This document shows positions 1-11,145 of a stretch of 64,000 nt of DNA, in pieces. The first letter of the stretch is position 1; each line of letters opens with the position of its first letter. This DNA comes from Nigerium massiliense (GTDB lineage Bacteria > Actinomycetota > Actinomycetes > Propionibacteriales > Propionibacteriaceae). A model generated the notes under the pieces. It was not told where the DNA came from. It worked only from the letters and a program-made list of their open reading frames with translations, and made no database searches. The translations under genes were made by a program, and so were the position numbers. Location: assembly GCF_000826085.1 (NCBI RefSeq), contig NZ_CCYM01000001.1, positions 124,001 through 188,000 of the forward strand. The letters are read 5' to 3'.

Positions 1-157
1 CCGTGGCGTCCCGGTTCGTCACCGAGAGGTCGTAGTACTCCAGCGGCACGTCCAGGTAGGGGTGGATCAGCCGATCCTTGATGAAGTGCCAGATGATGCG
101 GGTCATCTCGTCGCCGTCCAGTTCGACGACGGTGCCTTCGACCTTGATCTTCGCCAT
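1..157 (-). CDS. icd: NADP-dependent isocitrate dehydrogenase, N-terminal part (runs off the window)
   Basis: Only the first 52 codons are present; the rest lies to the left of the window. The protein begins [20 protein letters not shown], which matches the N-terminus of the homodimeric, eukaryote-like NADP-isocitrate dehydrogenase family, including the GDEMTR motif. The family catalyses oxidative decarboxylation of isocitrate to 2-oxoglutarate in the TCA cycle. The ATG is preceded by a GGGGAGGA ribosome binding site about 10 bases upstream. It is divergent from purU across roughly 100 bp. Confidence 0.88.
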   Translation of the reverse strand, partial: MAKIKVEGTVVELDGDEMTRIIWHFIKDRLIHPYLDVPLEYYDLSVTNRDAT

Positions 158-255
158 GGAAAACGGTCCTCCCCGGTGCGACGCTGCCCTGCCAACCTAG
201 CCCAGCGCCCGGCGGCGGTCCGGTCCTTGCGAGAACTGGCCTACAGTGATCCCTC

Positions 256-1107
256 GTGATCGACTCCACCCACTGGGTTCTGTCCCTGCAGTGCGACGAC
301 CGGCCCGGCATCGTCCACGCCGTCACGGGAGCGATCGCGACCGCCCAGGGCAACGTCACCGAACTGCAGCAGTTCTCCAGCACGGACACCGGGCAGTTCT
401 TCATGCGGGTGCAGGTGCAGTCGGGCTTCGACCGGTCGGTCTTCGAGCAGGCGATCGCGCCCATCGTCCGGTCGCTGGACGCCCAGTGGGTCCTTGACTA
501 CGTCGGACGCCGCAGGCGCACCCTGGTGCTGGCCAGCACCGCCGGCCACTGCCTCAACGACCTGCTCTACCGGCAGCGGGCGGGCCTGGCCCCCATCGCG
601 ATCGCGAAGATCATGGCCAACCACCCCGACCTGGAGGACCTGGCCAGCTTCTACGGCATCCCGTTCGAGCACAGGGCGGTCACGCCCGACACGAAGGCCG
701 CGTTCGAGCAGGCCGTCCTCGACACGGTGGCGGAGTACGACATAGAACTGGTCGTGCTGGCCCGCTACATGCAGATCCTGTCCCCTCGGCTGTGCGAGGC
801 GCTGGCCGGGCGCGCGATCAACATCCACCATTCGTTCCTGCCCGGCTTCAAGGGTGCCAATCCCTACCGACAGGCGCACTCCCGCGGCGTGAAGCTGATC
901 GGCGCCACCGCCCACTTCGTCACCGAGGACCTCGACGAGGGCCCGATCATCGAGCAGAACGTCGGACGCGTCGACCACACCCAGCCCGTCTCGCAACTGG
1001 TGGCCAAGGGCCAGGAGCTCGAATCGCGCACGCTGAGCGAGGCCGTCCGACTCTACGCGGAGCACCGCGTGTTCCTCGACGGGCACCGCACCGTCATCTT
1101 CCGCTGA
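256..1107 (+). CDS. purU: formyltetrahydrofolate deformylase
   Basis: The 283-residue protein has the normal PurU layout: an N-terminal ACT domain (about residues 3-80, with CDDRPGIVHAVTGA) followed by a formyltransferase-type hydrolase domain (about 90-270). The hydrolase motif INIHHSFLPGF and the downstream aspartate in VTEDLDEGP are the expected catalytic region. The family hydrolyses 10-formyl-THF to THF and formate, balancing one-carbon pools and feeding formate to purine synthesis. The start is a GTG at 256. No ribosome binding site is obvious, so it may be leaderless or weakly initiated. It stands alone, divergent from icd. Confidence 0.93.
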   Translation: MIDSTHWVLSLQCDDRPGIVHAVTGAIATAQGNVTELQQFSSTDTGQFFMRVQVQSGFDRSVFEQAIAPIVRSLDAQWVLDYVGRRRRTLVLASTAGHCLNDLLYRQRAGLAPIAIAKIMANHPDLEDLASFYGIPFEHRAVTPDTKAAFEQAVLDTVAEYDIELVVLARYMQILSPRLCEALAGRAINIHHSFLPGFKGANPYRQAHSRGVKLIGATAHFVTEDLDEGPIIEQNVGRVDHTQPVSQLVAKGQELESRTLSEAVRLYAEHRVFLDGHRTVIFR

Positions 1108-1180
1108 CGACGCCGGGTCACTTTCGTCCGACGCGGCCGTCAGAGTTTCGGCCGTCGTGCGCGAGCGATCAAGACTTCCC

Positions 1181-1301
1181 CGTGATTCTCGGGTCGAATG
1201 CTGGACACTTGTCACCGTTTCGTGATTCTCTGTGCCGTACTTTCACGTCATTCCGGAGTGTCCCGCGCTCGTGTGGCCTTCGATTGTTGTGAAATCTTCA
1301 C
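1181..1301 (+). promoter_or_regulatory. candidate operator region upstream of the carboxylate symporter pair
   Basis: The 248-bp gap before the DUF485 gene is less GC-rich than its surroundings. It holds an exact 10-bp direct repeat, CGTGATTCTC, at 1181-1190 and 1221-1230, exactly 40 bp apart (about four helical turns). A perfect inverted repeat GTGAA-ATC-TTCAC lies at 1289-1301, some 55 bp before the start codon. Such spacing fits transcription factor sites. In corynebacteria homologous symporter genes are regulated by acetate-responsive regulators, but I cannot assign a regulator here. Confidence 0.4.
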
Positions 1302-1355
1302 GGAAGGGGCCAGACCCCTGCCACCCGTCCTTGGGCCAGACCAACGGAGGTCATC

Positions 1356-1850
1356 TTGACAACGCCTGACCACGAGCGGCACACCGCTCCCGAGCGGGGT
1401 TCGCACAGCGCGGACCACGTCCCCCAACACGTCGACGGTTCGTCCGACTACCACACCTACGACACGGAGCGGCACCTGCCCGCCAGCCATTCCCCGCTCC
1501 CCGCGCTCAACCACGTCGGCGGCGAGGAGCGCGGCATCCCGGCGGACGCCTTCGTCGCGGTGCAGAATTCGGAGGACTTCGCCACCCTGCGCCGCCGCTT
1601 CCGGCGCTTCGCGTTCCCGATGACCGCGGCGTTCCTCATCTGGTACTTCGCCTACGTCCTGCTGTCGGTGTTCGCCAAGGACTTCATGGCCACCCCCGTC
1701 ATCGGCCACATCAACCTGGGCATCCTGCTCGGCCTGCTGCAGTTCGTGACCACGTTCCTGATCACGTGGCTCTACATCCGTCACATGAACAAGTCCATCG
1801 ACCCGATCGCCAGCAAGCTGCGTTCTGACCTCCAGGAGACCGCGCGATGA
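1356..1850 (+). CDS. DUF485 membrane protein, partner of carboxylate symporter
   Basis: The 164-residue protein has a long polar, histidine-rich N-terminus (about 1-75), then a DUF485 domain with two transmembrane helices (about 88-110 and 125-145). The domain ends YIRHMNKSIDPIASKLR, typical of the family. DUF485 proteins are encoded directly upstream of acetate/monocarboxylate symporters of the ActP/MctC type and are thought to assist them. The start is TTG, supported by a CGGAGG ribosome binding site at 1345-1350. It overlaps the symporter gene by four bases (ATGA), so the two are translationally coupled. The N-terminal extension is longer than in most DUF485 proteins. Confidence 0.85.
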   Translation: MTTPDHERHTAPERGSHSADHVPQHVDGSSDYHTYDTERHLPASHSPLPALNHVGGEERGIPADAFVAVQNSEDFATLRRRFRRFAFPMTAAFLIWYFAYVLLSVFAKDFMATPVIGHINLGILLGLLQFVTTFLITWLYIRHMNKSIDPIASKLRSDLQETAR

Positions 1851-3532
1851 ACCCGCCCGTCCAGCTCGGTAACCCGATCGTCAACATCGCGATCTTCGTC
1901 ATCTTCGTCGTCGCGACGCTGACCATCGTCATCCGCGTCACCTCCGGCGGCAACAAGAAGTCGTCCGGGGACTTCTACACCGGCGGCGCCCAGTTCTCCG
2001 GCCAGCAGAACGGCTTCGCCATCGCCGGCGACTACCTGTCGGCGGCGTCCTTCCTCGGCATCGTCGGCGCCATCGCGTTCTCCGGCTACGACGGCCTGCT
2101 CTACTCCATCGGCTTCCTCGTCGCCTGGCTCGTGGCGCTTCTGCTGGTGGCCGAGCCGCTGCGCAACACCGGCAAGTACACGATGGCCGACGTGCTGAGC
2201 TTCCGCATGAAGAACAAGCCCGTCCGGCTGGCCGCCGCCATCTCGACCCTGGTGATCTCGTTCTTCTACCTGATCGCGCAGATGGCCGGCGCCGGCGGCC
2301 TGGTCTCGCTGCTGCTCGGCCTGCGCGGCGACGTGGCGCAGATCATCGTTATCGCCCTGGTCGGCATCCTGCTCATCGTCTACGTGCTGATCGGCGGCAT
2401 GAAGGGCACCACGTGGGTGCAGATGATCAAGGCCGTCCTGCTCATCGCCGGCGCGCTGATCATGTCGATCTGGGTCCTGGCCTTGTTCGGCTTCAACCTG
2501 TCCGAGGTCATGGGCCGTGCGGTCGAGGTCAACAACAACCCGGCCAACGGCCTGGGGTGCACGCCCGAGGCCTGCACCGCCGGCGACAAGCTGCTCCCGC
2601 CCATGGCGAAGTACGGCTCGAACCCGATCGGCTTCATCTCGCTGGCGATCGCGCTCGTGCTCGGCACCGCGGGCCTGCCCCACGTGCTGGTGCGCTTCTA
2701 CACCGTTCCTACGGCACAGGAGGCCCGCAAGTCCGTGACGTGGGCGATCGGCCTGATCGGCGCCTTCTACCTGTTCACGCTGATCCTGGGCTTCGGCGCC
2801 GCGGCGATCGTGCCCGGCGGCCAGCAGGCGATCAACGCGATGCCCGGCAAGGCGAACGCGGCCGCTCCGGCGCTGGCGTTCTTCCTGCCCGGCGCGGGTG
2901 AACCGTCGCTCGGCGGGACGATCCTCATGGCGGTCATCGCGGGCGTCGCGTTCGCCACGATCCTCGCGGTCGTCGCCGGCCTGGCCATCGCCTCGTCCGC
3001 CTCGTTCGCGCACGACATCTTCAACTCGATCATGCACGACGGCAAGGCGGACCCGGAGCGGGAGGTGAAGGTGGCCCGCAACACGGTCATCGTGATCGGC
3101 ACCCTGGCGATCGTCGGCGGCATCTTCGCCCGCAGCATGAACGTGGCCTTCCTGGTCGCGCTCGCGTTCGCGGTCGCCGCCTCGGCCAACCTGCCTTCGA
3201 TCCTCTTCTCGCTGTACTGGAAGCGGTTCAACACGCGTGGCTCGCTCTGGTCGATCTACGGCGGCCTCATCTCGGCGCTGTTCCTGATCGTCTTCAGCCC
3301 CGCCGTGTCCACTCCGATCGGAGCGGCCAAGCCGCTGGCCTCGGCCATGTTCCCGGACGCCCAGTTCGCCTGGTTCCCGTACGACAACCCGGCGCTGGTC
3401 TCGGTGCCGGTCGGGTTCCTGCTCGGCATCATCGGGACGCTCACCAGCAAGCCGGAGTTCCCGGAGAAGCAGGCCGAGATGGAGGTCCGTTCCATGACCG
3501 GTGCCGGCGCCGAGCAGGCCATCACCCACTGA
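1847..3532 (+). CDS. actP: cation:acetate/monocarboxylate symporter (SSS family, ActP/MctC type)
   Basis: This 561-residue integral membrane protein has about 13 hydrophobic segments and the sodium:solute symporter signature GDYLSAASFLG (residues 61-71). It has the length and order of ActP/MctC, which import acetate, propionate or pyruvate with Na+ or H+. A loop near residues 235-245 carries a CTPEAC cysteine pair, plausibly extracytoplasmic. It starts at ATG 1847 inside the stop of the DUF485 gene. The pairing with a DUF485 partner supports carboxylate transport; the exact substrate cannot be read from sequence. Confidence 0.9.
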   Translation: MNPPVQLGNPIVNIAIFVIFVVATLTIVIRVTSGGNKKSSGDFYTGGAQFSGQQNGFAIAGDYLSAASFLGIVGAIAFSGYDGLLYSIGFLVAWLVALLLVAEPLRNTGKYTMADVLSFRMKNKPVRLAAAISTLVISFFYLIAQMAGAGGLVSLLLGLRGDVAQIIVIALVGILLIVYVLIGGMKGTTWVQMIKAVLLIAGALIMSIWVLALFGFNLSEVMGRAVEVNNNPANGLGCTPEACTAGDKLLPPMAKYGSNPIGFISLAIALVLGTAGLPHVLVRFYTVPTAQEARKSVTWAIGLIGAFYLFTLILGFGAAAIVPGGQQAINAMPGKANAAAPALAFFLPGAGEPSLGGTILMAVIAGVAFATILAVVAGLAIASSASFAHDIFNSIMHDGKADPEREVKVARNTVIVIGTLAIVGGIFARSMNVAFLVALAFAVAASANLPSILFSLYWKRFNTRGSLWSIYGGLISALFLIVFSPAVSTPIGAAKPLASAMFPDAQFAWFPYDNPALVSVPVGFLLGIIGTLTSKPEFPEKQAEMEVRSMTGAGAEQAITH

Positions 3533-3587
3533 GGACCCGCGCCTTCGCGCGTCCCTTGACCGGGTGGCCTCCCACGCCGCCGAACAG

Positions 3588-3625
3588 ACAGGGCCCGCCG
3601 GATCGCTCGATCCGGCGGGCCCTGT
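3588..3625. terminator. strong hairpin between convergent genes
   Basis: A perfect 18-bp stem (3588-3605 with 3608-3625) and a two-base CT loop lie between the ends of the symporter gene on + and the phosphatase gene on -. There is no clear T tract on either side. It is likely a bidirectional terminator. Confidence 0.75.
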
Positions 3626-3651
3626 CGTGTCGTCGCGGCGGACGGACGCGC

Positions 3652-4293
3652 TCAATCGCGCTGGCGGGCCTGCTCCTCCAACGGGTCGCCGTCGGGGCCG
3701 GGGACGTCTTCGCCGCTGTCCCAGGACACGAAGCGCCAGTCGCCGGGCTCGCCGTCCAGCACCAGATGCGCGGTGTTGCCCAGGACGCCCTTGGCCGCCT
3801 GATCGGGAGACAGCCCCTCCGCGCGGGCCCCGACCCACATGCGCAGCGCGGCACCGTGCGTGACCAGCAGCGCGTGCTCGTGGCCGGCCGCCGCGATCTG
3901 CGCGACCGCGTCGTCGTAACGCTCGTAGAAGCCGATGGCGTCCTCGCCCCCCGGCACCCGCGCGGTCAGTTCCCCGGACACCCAGCGCTGCAGGACGCCG
4001 ACGTAGCGGCCGAAGTCGTGCGACATCTCATCCTCGCCGGCCTGGATCTCGCGCAGCCCGCCGAGGATGCCGACGTCGAGCCCGCGCGCGGCCGCCAGCG
4101 GAGCGATCGTCTGCTGGGTGCGGACCAGGTCGGACGCGTACAGCCCCTCCAGCGGGACGCCGTCGAACCGCTCCACGAGCAGCTCGGCCTGGGCGCGTCC
4201 GCGGTCGTCGAGGTCGGCGCCGGGGTAGGCGGTATCGAGGGCGGACGTGACGTTCGAGGGGGTCCGGCCGTGGCGGACGAGGTGAAGCCGCAT
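3652..4293 (-). CDS. histidine phosphatase family protein
   Basis: The 213-residue protein starts MRLHLVRHGRTPSN, the phosphohistidine motif RHGxT of the phosphoglycerate-mutase-like superfamily. The second conserved histidine is in LLVTHGAALR (about residues 144-153) and a phosphate-binding arginine lies in ASDLVRTQQT (about 56-65). These enzymes remove phosphate from small molecules or act as mutases; the substrate is not predictable here. It lies 34 bp downstream of the ModA-like gene on the same strand and may be cotranscribed with it. Confidence 0.85.
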   Translation of the reverse strand: MRLHLVRHGRTPSNVTSALDTAYPGADLDDRGRAQAELLVERFDGVPLEGLYASDLVRTQQTIAPLAAARGLDVGILGGLREIQAGEDEMSHDFGRYVGVLQRWVSGELTARVPGGEDAIGFYERYDDAVAQIAAAGHEHALLVTHGAALRMWVGARAEGLSPDQAAKGVLGNTAHLVLDGEPGDWRFVSWDSGEDVPGPDGDPLEEQARQRD

Positions 4294-4327
4294 GGGGCCC
4301 AGCCTAGTCAGCCGCCGCGGCCGCCGC

Positions 4328-5089
4328 TCAGGGCGCCTCGAAGCCCTGTTGCTGCAGGATCGTCTGGGCCTGCGGCGTGGCCAGGAACTTCACGTAGTCC
4401 TCGGCCGGTCCGGGCGAGGTCGAGCCGGCGAGCAGGGCGGCCTGGAGCCGGTTGGCGTGCTTGCGGGCGTTCGGGATCTCGACCGCCTCGACGGCCTGCC
4501 CCGCCGCGCGGGCGTCCGACGCGTAGGCGACGCCGGCCCGTGCCTTCCCCTCCGCGACGCGGCCGACCACCTCGTCGGACGACGCGGCCCGGGCCGCCTG
4601 GGCGAGCGAAGCGCCGTCCTCCCGGGCGAGCGCCTCGGCCGCCGCACCGCAGGGCGCCGCGCTCGCGCAGGCGGCCAGGCCGGCGCTCGCGGCGTCGGCG
4701 AGCGAGCTGACGTGGGCCGGGTTGCCCCGCGGGACCACCAGCACCAGGCGGTCGACGGCGATCGTCCACACGCCCTCGGTCGACAACAGGCCGCGCCGGC
4801 GCGCGTCCGCCATGGACGCCTCGTCGGCCGTGATCAACACGTCCGCCTGCTGCCCCGACCCCAGCGCGGACACGAGATGATCGGACGTGTCGTAGTGCGC
4901 GTTCACCTGCGTGACCGTGCGCGTCTGCCGGAAGACCTCCGTGGCGCGCGGCAGCACGGTCCGCAGTGACGGCTCGGCGAACACGGTCACGGTCTTGGCC
5001 TGTGACGACGGCCCGCCACAGCCTCCGACGAGCAAGAGAAGGGCCACGAGCCCGGCACAGACGGTCATGATCCGGCTCCGTGTGCGCAC
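4328..5089 (-). CDS. modA: ModA-like molybdate-binding lipoprotein, orphan
   Basis: The 253-residue protein has a lipoprotein signal peptide ending in the lipobox LLLVGGC, then a periplasmic-binding fold with [15 protein letters not shown] near the start. It also has [12 protein letters not shown] and [15 protein letters not shown], all typical of ModA/WtpA molybdate binders. The GTG start at 5089 was chosen over an upstream ATG because a GGGAGGGG ribosome binding site precedes it and it places the signal peptide at the N-terminus. No modB permease or modC ATPase is adjacent. The gene sits between the phosphatase gene and divergent mdh. It could bind another oxyanion. Confidence 0.8.
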   Translation of the reverse strand: MRTRSRIMTVCAGLVALLLLVGGCGGPSSQAKTVTVFAEPSLRTVLPRATEVFRQTRTVTQVNAHYDTSDHLVSALGSGQQADVLITADEASMADARRRGLLSTEGVWTIAVDRLVLVVPRGNPAHVSSLADAASAGLAACASAAPCGAAAEALAREDGASLAQAARAASSDEVVGRVAEGKARAGVAYASDARAAGQAVEAVEIPNARKHANRLQAALLAGSTSPGPAEDYVKFLATPQAQTILQQQGFEAP

Positions 5090-5180
5090 GTCGGTGTTCC
5101 CCTCCCTGGACGTTCGCGTTGATGCTAGCGTCGACCTCAAGACAAGTTCTCACCCAAAGCATCGACGGAGGTACCCACCC

Positions 5181-6158
<978 letters not shown>

Positions 6159-6178
6159 TCGGCCGCGCAGAACCCGCT

Positions 6179-6210
6179 ACGCCCGGACGAGGATCGCCTC
6201 GTCCGGGCGT
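6179..6210 (+). terminator. terminator hairpin after mdh
   Basis: A perfect 14-bp stem (6179-6192 with 6197-6210) closes an ATCG tetraloop 20 bp after the mdh stop codon. There is no T tract, as is common for actinobacterial terminators. Confidence 0.75.
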
Positions 6211-6243
6211 CGGCGTGTCCGGTCCCGACGGCGCTCTCTCGGT

Positions 6244-6390
6244 GGTCCCGTCCTGGGCGGGGGCGATACGCCATCGTCGGAGTGATGGGCTACCTCCCCA
6301 GGGGGTCCCGCCCCGCGCGAAGGCGACTGGCCCACAACCGCACCGTCCGGCCGAAATGAAGTGGGTCCCGCCCCGCACGGAGGCAACACG
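6244..6390 (+). repeat. three imperfect direct repeats with an exact 60-bp period
   Basis: Units of about 27 bp begin with GGTCCCG at 6244, 6304 and 6364, so the period is exactly 60 bp. Units two and three share about 22 of 27 bases; units one and two about 19 of 27. Further GGTCCCG heptamers occur at 6221 and 6414. The array fills most of the 287-bp gap between mdh and the acyl-CoA synthetase gene. The repeats are too diverged for CRISPR. Degenerate intergenic repeats or multiple protein sites are possible. Confidence 0.6.
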
Positions 6391-6445
6391 GACGCACGGG
6401 CGCAATAACCTACGGTCCCGTAACTTAGGGGTGTAGCGTTGGTCC

Positions 6446-8164
6446 ATGACCTACGCAGGACGCCCCTCCACCGCCGCGACCGACGCCGTCCGCGCGGCCC
6501 GCGACTTTCTCCTCGCGCACCAGTACGACCCGGCCACGGTGCAGGCCGAGTTCCGCTGGCCGGAGCTGACCACGTTCAACTTCGCGCTCGAGTGGTTCGA
6601 CGTGGTCGCCGGGGAGCACCCGGATCGTCCGGCGCTCAAGATCGTCGACGACGATCTCAGCGTCCAGCAGTGGACCTACGGCGAACTGGCCGAGCGCTCC
6701 GACCGCGTGGCCAACTGGCTGACCTCGCTGGGCATGAAGCGCGGCGACAAGATGATCGTGATGCTGAACAACACCGTCGAACTCTGGGACATCCTGATGG
6801 CCCTGATGAAGGTCGGCGCCGTCGCGATCCCCACCTCCACGCTGCTCAGCGACGTCGACCTGGCGTGGCGCGTCGACACCGCCGGTGCGACGTTCTCGAT
6901 CGCCCCCACGGCGCTCGCCGATCGCTTCCACGCGGTGAACCCCGACATCACGTTCGTCGGCGTGGGGGATCCGGTGGACGGCTGGATCGACTTCGCGGAC
7001 GCCGCCTCGGCCCCCGAGTCCTTCGAGCCGGACGGCCCCACGCCCGCCGGGGACACCTCGCTGCTCTACTTCACCTCGGGGACGACGGCCCGGCCCAAGC
7101 TCGTGCGGCACACGCAGGTCTCCTACCCCGTCGGCCACCTGTCGACGATGTACTGGCTCGGCGTGCGCCCCGGCGACGTCCACCTGAACATCTCCTCGCC
7201 CGGCTGGGGCAAGCACGCCTGGAGCAACTTCTTCAGCCCCTTCCTGGCCGGGGCGACCGTCTTCATCTTCAACTACCAGCGCTTCCACGCGGACACGCTC
7301 ATGACGATCATGGAGAACCACGACGTCTCGACGTTCTGCGCGCCGCCGACGGTGTGGCGCATGCTGATCCAGGCCGACCTCACCCGGCTGTCGAAGCCGC
7401 CGCGGGAACTGCTCGGAGCGGGCGAGGCCCTCAACGCGGGCGTCATCAACAAGGTCCGCGAGGCGTGGCACAACACCATCCGCGACGGCTACGGCCAGAC
7501 CGAGATGACCTGCGCCATCGCCAACACCCCCGGGCAGCCGATCAAGCTCGGCGCGATGGGCAGGCCGCTGCCCGGCTACACCGTCGCGCTGATCGACCCG
7601 GCGACCGACGAGGTGATCGAGGGCGTCGGCGAGGGCGAGATCTGCCTCGACCTGTCGGTGCCGAACATCGCCCTGATGGGCGGCTACTACGGCGACCAGG
7701 AGATGACCGACGAGGCCTGTCGCAACGGCTTCTACCACACCGGGGACATCGCGGAGCGGGACGAGCAGGGCTACCTGACGTACGTGGGCCGCGCCGACGA
7801 CGTCTTCAAGGCGTCCGACTACAAGATCTCCCCCTTCGAGCTCGAGTCGGCGCTCATCCTGCACCCGCAGGTCGCCGAGTGCGCGGTGGTGCCGAGCCCG
7901 GACGCCGTGCGCGGCGCCGTGCCGAAGGCGTACGTCCACCTCCCCGCGGGCGTGCAGCCCGGCAGGGAGGTGGCGGCCGCGATCTTCGCGCACGCCAGGG
8001 CGACGCTGAACGGCTACCAGCTCGTGCGCATCATCGAGTTCGTCGAGGAGCTGCCCAAGACGGTGTCCAGCAAGATCCGCCGCGTCGAACTGCGGCACGC
8101 CGAGGCCGCGCGCGTCGAGTCCGGGGCGACGGACGGTCAGTACTTCTACCGCGACTTCCGCTGA
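6446..8164 (+). CDS. AMP-forming acyl-CoA synthetase (medium-chain/ACSM-like)
   Basis: This 572-residue ANL-superfamily enzyme has the P-loop-like motif LLYFTSGTTARPKLVRHTQ (about residues 208-226), the DGYGQTEMT motif (about 348) and the hinge/aspartate region FYHTGDIAERDEQGYLTYVGR (about 429-449). The C-terminal catalytic lysine motif is PKTVSSKIRRVELR. It activates a carboxylic acid with ATP and CoA. Overall it resembles acetyl-/medium-chain acyl-CoA synthetases, but the substrate cannot be fixed. It is monocistronic, preceded by the 60-bp repeat array and followed by a convergent gene. Confidence 0.87.
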   Translation: MTYAGRPSTAATDAVRAARDFLLAHQYDPATVQAEFRWPELTTFNFALEWFDVVAGEHPDRPALKIVDDDLSVQQWTYGELAERSDRVANWLTSLGMKRGDKMIVMLNNTVELWDILMALMKVGAVAIPTSTLLSDVDLAWRVDTAGATFSIAPTALADRFHAVNPDITFVGVGDPVDGWIDFADAASAPESFEPDGPTPAGDTSLLYFTSGTTARPKLVRHTQVSYPVGHLSTMYWLGVRPGDVHLNISSPGWGKHAWSNFFSPFLAGATVFIFNYQRFHADTLMTIMENHDVSTFCAPPTVWRMLIQADLTRLSKPPRELLGAGEALNAGVINKVREAWHNTIRDGYGQTEMTCAIANTPGQPIKLGAMGRPLPGYTVALIDPATDEVIEGVGEGEICLDLSVPNIALMGGYYGDQEMTDEACRNGFYHTGDIAERDEQGYLTYVGRADDVFKASDYKISPFELESALILHPQVAECAVVPSPDAVRGAVPKAYVHLPAGVQPGREVAAAIFAHARATLNGYQLVRIIEFVEELPKTVSSKIRRVELRHAEAARVESGATDGQYFYRDFR

Positions 8165-8255
8165 ATCCGCCGGCGCCCGGCCGGGGCGTCCTCCCCTTCG
8201 CCGGGGCCGACCACAGCGACCCGCCGGCGTCCCCCGGGGCGTCCGGCGCGGTGGC

Positions 8256-8681
8256 TCAGCGGCGAAGCGGGCTGATCACCCACGCCAGCACGAGGATCCC
8301 GGCGCCGAGCAGCGCGTAGCAGGCCACGTCCCACAGTCGCGAGCGCACCTTGAGGAGGCCGACGGTCCGGTCCGGCAGGAGACGCAGCAGCGCCGCCATC
8401 ACCAGCGCCAGGCCGACCACGGTCGAACCCCGTCGCCAATAGCTCGCGGCCACGATGGCCAGCCCGGACGCGACGCCGACCAGGGTGAGGAACATCGGCC
8501 ACTGGCCGGCGATCTGCAGGTACCACGGCCGCGGCGGACGCGGGCCCGGCGGGCGGTCGCCCCCGTGCGCCGGCACCGGGGTGTCGACGGCATCGCGCGG
8601 GTCCGGCGGGCGGAAGTGATGCCGCCCCTCCGGGGGACGCCGCCCCGGCTCCCGGGGATCGGGCTGGGCTCGGACGCTCAC
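8256..8681 (-). CDS. DUF3017 membrane protein
   Basis: The 141-residue protein has a proline/arginine-rich soluble N-terminus (about 1-45) and three hydrophobic helices. The first begins WPMFLTLVGVASGLAIV and the last ends GILVLAWVISPLRR. It matches the DUF3017 family, which in actinobacteria is encoded directly after folD. The start is a GTG at 8681, three bases after the folD stop. Function is unknown. Confidence 0.8.
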   Translation of the reverse strand: MSVRAQPDPREPGRRPPEGRHHFRPPDPRDAVDTPVPAHGGDRPPGPRPPRPWYLQIAGQWPMFLTLVGVASGLAIVAASYWRRGSTVVGLALVMAALLRLLPDRTVGLLKVRSRLWDVACYALLGAGILVLAWVISPLRR

Positions 8682-8683
8682 GA

Positions 8684-9538
8684 TCAGCCGTTCAGCAGCG
8701 CTTCGGCCCGGTCGACGACATTGGACAGCAGCATGGCCCGCGTCATGGGCCCGACGCCGCCCGGGTTCGGCGTGACCCAGCCGGCCTTGTCCCAGACGTC
8801 CGGGGCGAGGTCGCCGACGGTCTTGCCCTCGACGCGGCTGACCCCCACGTCGAGCAGCACGGCGCCGGGCTTGATCATGTCGGCGGTGATCATGTGCGGG
8901 ACGCCGGCGGCCGCCACGACGATGTCGGCCTCGCGCGTGTGCCGGGCCAGGTCGCGGGTGCCGGTGTGGCACAGGGTGACGGTCGCGTTCTCGCTCCGCC
9001 GGGTCAGGATCAGCCCTAGCGGGCGCCCCACCGTGATGCCGCGGCCCACGACGCAGACGTCCGCCCCGGCCCAGTCGAGACCGTGCCGGCGCACCAGCTC
9101 GACGATGCCGCGCGGGGTGCACGGCAGCGTCGCGGGCTCGTTGAGCACGAGGCGTCCGAGGTTGATCGGGTGCAGGCCGTCGGCGTCCTTCTCGGGGTCG
9201 ACGAGGTCGAGGGCCCAGTTCTCGTCGAGGTGGCCGGGCAGCGGGAGCTGGACGATGTAGCCGGTGCAGGCGTCGTCCGCGTTCAGCCCCTCGATCGCCT
9301 CGCGCAGCTGCTCGGGCGTGGTGTCCTCCGCCAGATCGACCCGGATCGACTCGATGCCGATCTCGGCGCAGTCGCGGTGCTTCATGCGCACGTAGTTCTG
9401 GCTCGCCGGGTCGGCGCCGACGAGCACGGTGCCCAGCCCCGGACGCATGCCGCGCTCGGCCAGCGCGGCCGTCCGCTGCGCGAGCTCGGCCTTGATGGCG
9501 GCCAGGGTGGCCTTGCCGTCCAATGTCTGCGCGGTCAT
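8684..9538 (-). CDS. folD: bifunctional methylene-THF dehydrogenase / methenyl-THF cyclohydrolase
   Basis: The 284-residue protein has the FolD signatures: [14 protein letters not shown] with the catalytic lysine (about residues 52-65), QLPLPGH (about 98-104) and the NADP-binding [14 protein letters not shown] (about 164-177). It ends with the conserved [11 protein letters not shown] block. It interconverts methylene-, methenyl- and 10-formyl-THF for purine and other one-carbon pathways. The start at 9538 follows an AAAGGA ribosome binding site. It sits 38 bp downstream of purH in the same direction, consistent with a purN-purH-folD-DUF3017 operon. Confidence 0.95.
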   Translation of the reverse strand: MTAQTLDGKATLAAIKAELAQRTAALAERGMRPGLGTVLVGADPASQNYVRMKHRDCAEIGIESIRVDLAEDTTPEQLREAIEGLNADDACTGYIVQLPLPGHLDENWALDLVDPEKDADGLHPINLGRLVLNEPATLPCTPRGIVELVRRHGLDWAGADVCVVGRGITVGRPLGLILTRRSENATVTLCHTGTRDLARHTREADIVVAAAGVPHMITADMIKPGAVLLDVGVSRVEGKTVGDLAPDVWDKAGWVTPNPGGVGPMTRAMLLSNVVDRAEALLNG

Positions 9539-9576
9539 CGCGATCCTTTCCCGGCCCGGCCGTCCCGGGCTCGGCT

Positions 9577-11141
<1,565 letters not shown>

Positions 11142-11145
<4 letters not shown>

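Noticed and set aside
1289..1301. GlxR/CRP-type operator
   Set aside because: The dyad resembles TGTGA-N6-TCACA but has a shorter spacer and a mismatched right end, so I list it only as an unassigned inverted repeat.
1781..3838. 685-codon open frame antisense to the symporter gene
   Set aside because: Long antisense frames are frequent in high-GC DNA. The translation is a low-complexity Arg/Asp/Gly-rich string with no domain, opposite a clear membrane transporter.
4911..5180. N-terminal extension of malate dehydrogenase
   Set aside because: The frame is open upstream, but it overlaps the divergent ModA-like gene, lacks homology, and the Rossmann motif starts right after ATG 5181 with a good ribosome site.
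6244..6420. CRISPR array
   Set aside because: The 60-bp period looks CRISPR-like, but there are only three units, the repeats differ at many positions, and no cas genes are present in the window.
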